From: Amphiura filiformis
Lineage: Eukaryota; Echinodermata; Ophiuroidea; Amphilepidida; Amphiuridae
NCBI RefSeq assembly: GCF_039555335.1
Contig: NC_092628.1
Location: forward strand, 60,499,547-60,563,546
Reading direction: 5' to 3'
Length of the DNA stretch: 64,000 bases
Shown: positions 45,401 through 57,400 of the stretch, in pieces
Position numbering within the stretch: position 1 is the first letter of the stretch
Layout: every line of letters begins with the position of its first letter
Translations under genes and position numbers: made by a program
Notes under the pieces: generated by a model
What the model was told of the DNA's origin: nothing
Seen by the model: only the letters and a program-made list of their open reading frames with translations
The model's database searches: none

Positions 45401-48400
45401 GGTACAGTCAACATTTAAAGCCAAATTTTGGAAGGTCATTTCGGGTCACCAGGGGTCATCTGAGGTCAAATTAGTAAAAACTGTCGTATGAGCATGAAAC
45501 TTGGTGGGTACAGTCAACACTTAACTTTAGCCAAATTTTTGGAAGGTCATTTCGGGGTCACCAGGGGTCATCTGAGGTACACGTTTACTCACCGCCCATC
45601 CAGGGGGATCGCATGGTTCAAGAACCGCCTAATTCCAAACCCCCACATTGTAGAAAGCATGCCAGACAAACAGTATATTACCTGTAGCGCTAGCGTGTGT
45701 GAAATATTAGAGCTGAAACATGTTTATTTTGATTTTGTGACTTTACTCAAACTACATACGTGTCTTTTAAATGGGTTTCTCTCTTCATTTGCAGTTGCCC
45801 ATACTTACATCGGACCACAGGTGACACGGAACGTCGCTACCATCTACGCTACTATAAAACTGGCACGTGTGTCCATGAAACTGATGCACGGGGTCACTGT
45901 GTAAAAAATGGACCACATTGTGCTTTTGCTCATGGTCCACATGATTTACGACAACCAGTTTACGACATTCGAGAAATTATAGCACAACAAAAGATCAGCA
46001 ACCAGCAGTAGTTTCAGAAGCACCAACGAATGGAACCACAGGAGTGACTACGACGGCACCACCCAACCCAGATGCTAATAAAGATAAGAGTGTATTCTTA
46101 GAAGATGCCAGATGGCAAGGTAAATATTATAGAACCACATTGCAATATTGATATTATTGCCACAAAACATCTAGGATTATAAGATATCTGGATTAATTGT
46201 AGGATGTCCAGATTTAGGCAGGTGTATAATCAGGATTGAGCAAGTTTTAGGGCAACTGTTAGGGTTAGATAATACCATATTTAGGATTATAATTTTGCCA
46301 CACTTTGCAAGAATGTTCAAATCGTTGTTGTCCAAAGAGATTTCCTTTTGTGTGTAGAATCATTTGATTCTAGTAACTTTGATTTACATGTTTGTGAGAA
46401 TCTTTGAAATCTACAGATTCATGCTGCCTATTAGTGCTGTGCTCCAATTAGAGCGCAAGCTCATGGCACAATCTTTTTAGTGAACGAGAGTGATCGAGGA
46501 ATAAGCTCCAGGGGGATTATTTGTTTACAAAAAACATTTGTACAACCCTGTCTGGTTTATAGGACTGCGCTTTTTTATTTCTTGTCTCTTCCCTTCCCTT
46601 ACTCTCTTCACTTGTTTTTTCTAAGAAAAAAGAAAATCATCAATAATAAAAAGCACTCGGTAATTCTCAGAATACTGTATACGTGTTGAACAAGACTCCT
46701 TCCATACATGTAGAACTCTAAAATAGAAACCTACTGTAATGTACAATATAGGTCTTCATGTGAATTGTAATTTTGACTTGGTTCGTTAGTGTAGAAATAG
46801 CCACAGAGGAATAAAGATGCTTTTACTTAGAACAATAGCATGTTATCAAGGTAAGTAAATTGAGCGTAAATCACAGGAATTGTTGCTTGATGAGGATAAG
46901 AAAAAGCAAGATTACTGTTACTATTAGGCTTGTGTGTTACTGTTAGCCATTTTGTGACATGGGCTTATTCCATGAAGTTGGGACACATTACAAATTGGGA
47001 CAATTTTATAGTATAAATGCAGTTTAATATTTCTTATATGAACCTTTTCTCCTCAGTTGATATTTTCTAAATAGATATGATGTTTAACTTTCATGTAAAA
47101 GTTACTTGAAAATTGTACCTATTATATTTTTATTTTTACGGGCCATTAAGTGGTTGGTGTCCAGCACTTTTTAGGGCAAAAAACGTGACATAGAAAAAAG
47201 CAAGTATGCGGAATACAAATAATTTCAATTGTAACATCAAACAGTGACAGTTTTACATAATATTACATGAATTAATGTTGGTAGTAACTAAAAAGTACAT
47301 TTAAACAAAACAGAAACCAGTCAATTAAAATTTATGGGATGTCAAAAATGAGCTTCCCGATGCTACACGCGGTGTCCAGAAAAATAAGTGTAGCATCGGT
47401 ATAACAGCTCACCCACAGCACGTACATGTATCATTCAAATCAATTTGTTTTGTGTTTTTATTGATGTAAACGTGTTTATAGGAAATTTGACCAGCATTTG
47501 TGCCTAAGCTCTCAGTCGTTTTAAAATTTCATGAGAAAATGTCACCGTGGTGTCCACGTGTAGCATCGGGAGATTTCAAACCATTATACTTGCTTACAGC
47601 AAGGTCAGTACACATACTGACATGAATGGACTTATTTTAAGATGTGACTGGGTAGGGGTTTTCAAGGGAACTTGATTTGAGGAGCTGCCATTTTACCAAA
47701 GAGTAGATATTTTGAAAAAATGGTGCGGTGTCCATGTAGCATCGGGATGTAGCATCGTGATCAAAGTATAGCATTGGGAAGCAAACAGTTAAAATTTATG
47801 TAATTTCTTCTTATAATTTGAAACTAGATGACAAACAACTAAACATATTAACTTTTGAAGGCAGGCAAACATTGTAAAATATTTATGTGTTCAATACAAA
47901 TTTTTATGCACTATCAGACACGGTGTCCATGTAGCATCGGTACACAGTTTTGTCAGTTTTATGTATTCACCAGTTTTTTAAGTATCCTTGTTTTATTTTT
48001 TCTACAACTTTTAATGTCCGTATGCCCAAATATAATTTTTAAATAACTTTACCACAAAGTATGATTACTTCTTGTGCAAAACTCACAATCCTACCGATTC
48101 TACAGGACACGGTGTCCAAGTAGCATCGGTAGAATTATGTTGAATTTTTGCAACAAAGGCAAGTTTTTTTTTACTTCTAGTTTCAAAATAAATTACCAGC
48201 TGTGAATCTAATACTTTCTGAACCATCCTAGGTAGCTGCAAATATATTCCTTGTGAATTTTAGATACAAAAAGAAATCAAACATAATTTTGAATAGATTT
48301 ACCTGTCATCCTTCATTTTTGATGCCTCATAACTTTTGTTTCTGATTTAAGATAGTGTAATTGGTAATATTATGCTGAATTTGCCATGGTAGGACATCAT

Positions 48401-51400
48401 AAAAAAGTATTTTATTAAGACATGTTATGGACAGTATGTTTAAAATAGAGAGAGCTAGTATAAAATGGTGTCCATGTAGCATCGTGATATTTGCCTCGAC
48501 TACTGAACAACAAAGCACTTCCACAGAAATTCTGTACTTTCCAATGTAAAAAGATCACTTTTTTGTTGAAGTATGATAGTTGAAGTAACTAAAACAGACA
48601 TTACATTTAGAATTAAGTCATTTTGAAATTTTGACCCTTATGTCACACTTTGTGCCCCAACTTCATGGAGTTAGCCGATGACTACTGACAGTGCTTCTGA
48701 TTACACGGATTGTATTTTCATAGATGTCTACATGTAAATGCATATCCACAGGCCACTTACAGGCACAAATATTATTGATCCATTCCTCGTATGCGCCATT
48801 AAATTTAAGATCCCTATAAATGAGGTATTTTCCCTGTGGCAAAGTGCTGGATTTAGCACTTGGAAATAATAGCCACTTTCTTCAAGTCATATACCCATCA
48901 AAAAAAGAAAGTCCCCATTACTTTTGGCTGTAACGTAAGGCAACAAAATTTATTTGGACACATGGAGAATATCAGTATAATTGAAATGGAATTGAATGGA
49001 ATGGAACACAGTTCAAAAAGTTGCATCATTTAATCTTCAAAAGATTTATGTGTTTGGGTATCAATCATGCATTTATACTTTACAAATTGAACAAACCACA
49101 GTCAGGGATGGCTCTTAGTGATCGATGGCACAAGCTGACCATCGTTCACTTTGATGAGTGGAACATCAAAAATGTACAAACTTAGGGTGTGCAATTTCAT
49201 ACTGCGTAATCTGTTTGAGTGTTGACATCAACACAGAATTATTATGAATGTGATGTCAAACCATCTTCTCTGGTCAAATGTAATGGGAATACAAGTCCTG
49301 AACAAGATTACAATTTACAAGATGTGTTTACATCCAAACACATTATTATTAGAGTCGCCATTAAATTTGATGAGCTGTCTAACAGGTGCTGCACTTTTAT
49401 AACATTCTTCTGTTGAACTGCAAAAACGTTTCCTGTACGAATGTAAATAAGCCTGGGGGTATTTTGCATGAAAAAACCCAAATTGCACGATTGTGCCCTT
49501 TTCCATTTATCACAGTCAACCTAGGACATAGCCTAATTAATGAGCACCATGTCAACATAGTTTGTGATGTGCTGTCGATGTTTGTTGTAGAAGCAACATA
49601 AGGCAGAAACATACATTGTCAAAGAATTTTCCAATTCAGAATTAAAATGTTTTTCATCATTTACGCTTTCTGTCTATCGTCACCAGACTTGAAATTTTGA
49701 GTATGTAACTGGGCAAAATTTTGAGTAGATGTTTTGAAATTAAAGCCAGTTCTCTCCTTTTGACTGACATATTTTCTTGGAATTACTTTTTGTTGTTGTT
49801 GCAGAGTCTAGCTTTGTTTTAGCAAATTACAAGACTGAGCCGTGTAAGAGGCCACCACGTCTATGTCGCCAAGGTTACGCTTGTCCTCATTACCATAATT
49901 CTAGAGATAGAAGAAGAAGCCCGAGGAAATTTAGATATAGGTAAGTTAATGTGGACATGCAACAATATGAAAGCATTATTCCAGGAATCTGCAAAATTAT
50001 GAACTGCATTCTACTGATTCTAGTGAGAATGGTATAAAGATCACAAGTATATGAGTTTAATTTAATTTGATTTTTGTTCATTATTCATTCCACTTGTTCA
50101 TGAAAATTGGACTTCTTTTTTTTCAAAAATTTCACTGTTTGTGCTGTAAAAGCTGTTCATTTCAGGTTTTTATTGCCAAATCAAAAAGGAAATTTTGTTG
50201 TCCTTTTAAATTTATTAACATTTTTCTTTGACTATATTTTGTCCACAGGTCAACACCTTGTCCCAATGTCAAACATGGGGATGAGTGGGGTGAGCCTACT
50301 AATTGTGAGCAGGGGGATAACTGCCCCTACTGCCACACACGCACTGAGCAACAGTTTCACCCAGAGATCTATAAATCAACTAAATGTAATGACATGCAGC
50401 AGACGGGATATTGTCCTCGTGGACCATTCTGTGCTTTTGCACATGTAGACCGTGAGTATCTTTATTTAGGTTGAACAAAAATATTTACAGGGGTGTGATT
50501 TGTCCAGATTTTTTGTGGCCAAAATTTATGCAATTTGATTGATTTTCAGCCCGTTTTAGGGTATTTTTGCCTAAAATCACGCTGTATTTTTTTACTATTT
50601 TCTGGATATTTCACAAGCTTTGAATCACATCCCTGTATTTATATGTTTCCAGTATCATGGGTCCATTGGGAACACTCAGCTGGTCGGCCAGTTGACAAAA
50701 TAACCTGGTCTGCCGGAAAAACATTTTATTTTTGAAAAATATTTTGCCTCCATCAGGATCAGACACTTATTCCATGAATGGTAATAGCAAACACATAAAA
50801 ATATCATACCTTGAAACTAACTTGGGTTATGAGCAGAGCAGAGTGATATGAGTTGGTCATGAGGAGTTGGCCTACAGACCTATCGCATCGCATTTTGCAG
50901 GCAGGGTTGAGCAAAGTTTTGGACCATTAATTAATGTAAATTTGACTGATCTGCACAAGCTGTTCTACAAATGTATGGTATTGCAGTCCAACTTTGGCCT
51001 TTTTTTGAAGTCATTCTAGTGCTAGGACTTATCATGGTGGACTTTTTAATTTCTAAATTAGTATTACTCTGCATTGATAATACAACATATTTATTTCAAC
51101 TAGGTAACAAAAAGTGCTTGGTGATGAGGGGAAAAAATGAAAACCTAAAAAAGATTGAATTTTCTCCCAATAATGTGTGGCTTTCAAGGCATTCAATTTA
51201 TAGATTGAAGTGGATTGCACAGTGATACATTGATCACCATCATTACTGAGCACATTTAAGTTGTCATTGTTCACAGGTGGGCTGTACAGGATGGCTAATG
51301 AAGCAATTAATTGCACATTGTTAAGCTGTAGAGAAGCCATCTGCATGTTGAATTTAGTATGAGTTAACTGAAAATTGTGACAGAACAAGGCTTATATTAA

Positions 51401-54400
51401 GCAAGCACCCAGGCTTTTTTTACCCCATGGTGCCCAGTTTTGGCTCATGATGTGTCCAATATTTTATACTACGAATAGGACCAGGAGCCATCTTTGGAAC
51501 CAGGAGCTCATTTTAGCTCCTGGTCCAGGCATACTATATAAGGCCTGTGACAGAAGTGTGTTCTGTAAGGAAATAAGGTTTAAATTTGGAATCAGTAATA
51601 TTACATCTCATGGTTGTGTGAAATTTATAATTACCATTAATTTTAGTGCTTTCACTTCCAAATGTGGATAATGCCATTTCACTATTAGTTGTGAAACGCA
51701 TAATTACTCTCTAAGTGTGGCCCTGCATGTATAACAGCTGATACATGTGTTAATGTCCTTGCCGTTATAGGCCACTAATTGTTATTTAAAACTAGTGCTC
51801 ATTGCACATAATGAGTTCCAGTAAAAATAATGGATGCACTGACTACTTTGTACAATTTGGTGTCCACAATTTGATGTCCATTAAAAGATTTTTGCCACTA
51901 GTCTGTTGTGGTTTTGATAGATGCGATTGAATGTTAATAATAACTAAAACAAATTGAGATTTGGTCAAGAATTAGAGGCCTTTATGGCTGTGTGTCATGG
52001 AGTGGGGTTTGCATTTCATCAGTAAATTTCAAAGATTGCGCATATCATTAAGAGACCGATAATTGAACTGTAGACCCTATCACAGCAAAAGTAAACGTTT
52101 TGTGACTGAAAAATATTTTTCCAAATAATTTTGTTATAAAAAACTAGTAATTCATAATTTAGGAAAATGCAACCATAGCAATTAGGCTTTTGATTTAAAT
52201 GTGAGGCACAAACCATTCTCTCTTCACACAAATCAGGGGCCAACATAATGCACACAAATTATGGCATTAGCATTGATATAAAGCTTCATATTTTGTTTTC
52301 TACACCACCTTAATCTCTCTCCTACTGATTACTTCTACCTAATTCTGCTCCTATTAGTGTTCCCTGCATTTGTCTTACCATAGTACAAATTGAAGTGAAA
52401 ACAACTTGACATATATTCTTGTTGATTTAGCCTCGGCGAAGTCGAAGAGAAATGAATACAAATGGAAGCCACAATTGACCATTGCATAGATAACCGTAAT
52501 TTTATGAAACAAATTTGCTTTGCAGTCAGCAAATTGAGTAGAGATATAGAGTAAATTGTAAATCTTCATTATGAATGGTGGTTTTTACTCTGGTGTACAT
52601 ATATACATCTGTATATCTCGATACAGATTTCATAAGCCATTTTAGCCATGAATATATATAAGTAGAAACATGTTTATTATTGCATAGCGTACAAAAATGT
52701 ATTTTTGCTTTTAATGCCTATTCTCTTGTGTCTGTGTCAACTATAAAAGGTTTATTTGTGTAGGACATCCACATTGTTTACAGGGGTAGCATTAAGGCCT
52801 GAAAGTCGGGGGTTGTTTTCCTGTGTTTTTCACTCCCGAGCTTGCAGAAAATCCAAATACATGGGGTGAAAATTAAATCTCGGGGGTGAAAAATATTTTG
52901 CAGTGTAGTCAGGGGTAGGAGTAAGGCCCAAAAGTAGAGGGTCAGAGTTCACCCCCGAGCTTGAACATATTCCCAATATAGAGGGTGAAAAATTAATATT
53001 TTTTAAATTTAGGGGGTCATTCACCCCTGATCGGGGGTTAACGCTACCCCTGATTGTTTATAATATTTCCTTCTATTCACATTTTTTTTAGTGGAGATTT
53101 TCTGTAATGGCCAAAATGATAAATTCAATACAATTACTAGAATTGCTCCCAGAAAGGACATTATTTCTATGGCATGCACAACTTTTCATACACTATGATC
53201 AAAAAGCACCCGTTATTAGGACTTGAACATCCATAGCACTAACTGGGTCAAACACAGTTTGTAAACCTCATAGTAACATATGTGTACTATTTTGAAGGCC
53301 TTATCATTATCATACTTGGAGAAGTACAAGATGTAGATTTAAGAAAAATTTTAACTTTGTAAGCACCTTCAGTGAAAGGTTGGAAGCCAGTTCAAATATG
53401 TGCAACTTTAGACCAATGATATTTTTTCACATCATAATATATTTGTGTTGTCTTGTTTTTCTTGCAGAGGAAATGAGTACAGCTCGCGAATTCTCTGAAG
53501 AGCAAGGTTCAATAGTGAGTCCTCCTAATACACCAAGTACATTATCAACAGTTAGTAGTAGCCCAAATACACTTCCACCACACCAGGTAAGTTAACATGG
53601 CAGTGTGTAGGATGGGGAGAGGGGTCACGAAGTGTGTTGTGTTTATGCAGTGCAAACATGGGAGGGAGCTACATGAATAAGTAAATGTTGTTTTGAAGTT
53701 CAACAACTCTTCCTATACCTTTGTGCAGGAGCCAACCTTTGTTAACTTAATCTGTGACAAGTTAATGAAAGTACGTAAAATTTTGGAGGAAGCGGCCAAA
53801 CATTGTCCTTTTCTGTAGTTCTATTGCTGATTTCAACAGAAAAGTCATTGATCTTCTTGTAATGTTGAGTGGTAATGAATAAAAATGAAACGTGACATTC
53901 CTCATGAAATAATCCTGTGAATTAGACGATCTTTAGCTTGTATTTGGTGTGGAAAAGGATTCAGTCATGTTTCACTGTTGTTCAACACCGTTTAACAATG
54001 ATGCATCTGCCCGAGCATAGTAAACCACACAGACGCGTCGCACACGTGTCACAAAACGGGCAAAGGAAAGAGTTTAATGTAGTTAAAATGTTTTTTTAGA
54101 CTTCATCACAGACTTCAAAAGTTATAAACTTTATAAGATTAAGATAAAGCTACTGAATTGACATCCGTAAACAGTATTAATATTCATGAATTGAATTTAA
54201 TGCCTCCACCGCTAAGCATATTGTTTTTACAATGTCCGGATAGGTGAATCAACTTCAGATTATCAGGATAGGTAGGCCATGGTCAGACACTTTTAATACT
54301 TTTTGGGCTCTAATTTGTGTATTATTTTGTTATTAGGCCAAAAAAAAAAGGTTTGTCTCAAAGCTTGCGCGCGCATTTGTAAAATCGTGAGATTCGGGAA

Positions 54401-57400
54401 AAAAACAAATGTGAAAAAAAAAAAAAATCGCATTTCGCATTTGTTTTCAAACCACTCGTGAGCTTTGAGACAAACCATTTTTTTTGGCCTTATTATGATA
54501 ATGAAATAATGGCATATTTTGCACTGAAATTAGCACTTTTTACACACACCAATGAGATCCAACTGATAATTTGTGAGTTAATTAAATCAGTCAATTCAGA
54601 TCCCATCTTTGTATATAATGTGCACACTCTTAATAAATTTGTAAAATAATGCTACAGAACTGTGCCAGTGTTATAAATATTACTGGTATTAATTAATATC
54701 CTTGTATTAACTTACTAGTAGACTACCAGCAGAGAAGCCCCGCATATTTTTCTATGATTAGAGGTTAGCGACTATATATGATTTTATTGTAGATCTAATG
54801 GCAAATATCAATGCACACAGTATTTAAATTTTTTAGTGCATTGCGATGGAACAATATAAAACTGCAAGTGTATTGATATTGTCATTTTAACATCAACCAA
54901 GTCATATCTAGTCATTAACCTTATTCATAATGTCATAACTTTATAACTTCGTAAGCTTAAAACCACCTCATCTCATCTCATGCCAGGGGCTATTTTAGCG
55001 TGCCTCACTGTCGCGTGCGTGTCGAGATAAAATATTCGTACAGTGACAATTAACAATCCGTGTAGATATGCTTTAATAGTAGACAATGGTAGAGCCTTTC
55101 TTACGGTCACATTCAGGTAAAAATGTCAATTTTTTGGCTCCAGCGAAGCTAAGGAGTCATCGTCATCAGAACCGTAGGGTTACACAATACAGTGTTGGTT
55201 TTTATGCTAAGGAATTTTTTGTGCTTGGCTTTAGGTTTTCAAATTGGTTTCTAAGTTTTGCTAAATTATTTTTTCATCGATTGCACCCGATAGAGTTGAA
55301 ATTCAGTTGAGAAAATGTGATTTTTGGTTAAAAAGCCACCATAACGAGTTATTACTTGGTTCCCCAGTGTGCTAGAGATTATTTTGGTCTGTATAATTTA
55401 ACCTTTCGTGACAATGGCGCAAACCAACGGAAGTTTAACATTAAAATGTCTTAAAGATTTTAGTACTCTCAGGTTCAGATTCAAAAGTTATTTTGACTTT
55501 CTTAACTTTTCTTAACTATTTCTTTACAATTTAAATAAAGAAATAGTTAAGGAATATCAAAAAAATAGTCATGAAAATTGTCGAATCTTGAATAAATCGG
55601 AACAAAATGAATTTCCTAGTGGACTATTTTCCTTGCGCAAGTGCAAATTTTTGAGTTATAGGTACCGCGGTTCTATCCCGATGATGTAATGCGTAATTAT
55701 CCAATCAGTGCTGTCCTTAGAAATTAGCCCCAAAATGAACCAATCACAGACATCGTAATGAACAGTCTTTGGCAGTGGAACAACCAAGATGTCTGCCCCC
55801 ACATGAATACACATGACAGATGTCGCCGGCGAAATTGCACTACGATAAGTCGTAAACATGGTTAAAACAAATGAAATTAAATATGTCAAAGGACAGATTG
55901 TTACTCTATTTGGTAAAAATATCCCAAAGAGAGATCGCAAGGTGTCTGGGAGACTAGGAGTAGGAGCAGTACTACCTCTACGATCGATGCAACTTTCAAA
56001 GTCGGAAACCACTCGGTCATCAGCCATCATCATGGCATATGCTCATGCACATGATGCACTCATGGACTACATAGCACTGGTACATCATGGGTACATGTAC
56101 GTAAACCCGGGACGTAAACATGGTAAAGTCATAGTATTACTACTAGCCACTGAGTGAATTCAATCACCAAACCAAACATCCTTTTTCAACTGGCTTTTCA
56201 AAAAAAAAAATAGATAATTACGATGGCCCAAATATTTTCTCAAACATAAAAATAATGCCCAAAGACAAGTAATAATAATATAATATCATGAATATTGAAT
56301 AAATTATGCCCACATAATACGCAACGTCTATCTGTCTGTCAGTTTACTCCAGAACTCTAGTTTCGAATTAGCCTCAAACATCATGGCCCTGTTCCTTCCT
56401 CACTAGGGCCCTGAATGCCATACGTACGTAAAAACGGGGCACCGTGAAGTCACGTCGCGGTGATGACGTCAGTGTGAGTACCTCGGGCTAGTTTCGAATT
56501 TGTACACATTCTTACGCATTCCATGCTAGAGTAGAGTGCTTTGCTATCGTTTTTCAGGCAGACAGCAGTGCAATTTGTTGCAGTTTGCACTGGAGGTTCA
56601 TTCTGTTAATGTTGAAATTTGGATGAAAGTTATTTCGATGAGTCAACTGCATCTTTTGAGCAAGATTTGCCTTATTTTGCGAAGAGTGAAATGTAATTTT
56701 AGCAACATTTTGATGCAATCGCCTGTTGTGATCGGCTGTGTTTACTTCTGAACTTCCATTATTACGGTGTCATTCTTCAGCAAATCCGACTAGATTTTGA
56801 ATGCAATGTAGAATGTGAAGCTATCGGTGAGCAAATTCTTATTTTTTTTTTTTTTTGGGGTCGCGTGTTCCTCAAACTTGGTGGGTGGGTGCATCTTGAC
56901 CCGAGACAGAACAAGTTTGTTTTGGCAAGTGGGTCAAGGTCACCCGAGGTCATTTGAGGTCAAATTAGTAAAATTGTCATGGCAAGAATTAGAAACTTGG
57001 TGGGTACAGTCAACATTTAGAGCCAAATTTTTGAAGGTCATTTCGGGTCACCAGAGGACATCTGAGGTCAAATTAGAAAAAACTGTCCTATGGGCATGAA
57101 ACTTGGTAGGTACAGTCAACATTTAGAGCCAAATTTTTAGAAGGTCATTTTAGGGTCACCAGAGGTCACACGAGGTCAAATTAGTAAAAACTTTTGAACG
57201 GGCATGAAATTTGGTGGGTACAGTCAATATATAGAGCCAAATTTTTGGAAGGTCATTTCGGGGTCAACAGAGGTCATCTGAGGTCAAATTAATCAAAAGT
57301 GTTGGACGGGCATGGCAGGTACAGTCAATATTTGAGTCATATTTTTGGAAGGTCATTTTGGGGTCACCAGGGGTCATCTGAGGTCAAATGAGTAAAAAGT

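Noticed and set aside
44415-45904. Several frames with repeated MGMKLGSYSQHLKPNF-like peptides
   Set aside because: Products of the AGGTCA minisatellite; composition and frame change with each unit.
55656-56033. 125-codon minus-strand frame opposite 55858-56157
   Set aside because: No recognisable domain; the plus and minus frames overlap and neither shows coding features strong enough to call a gene.
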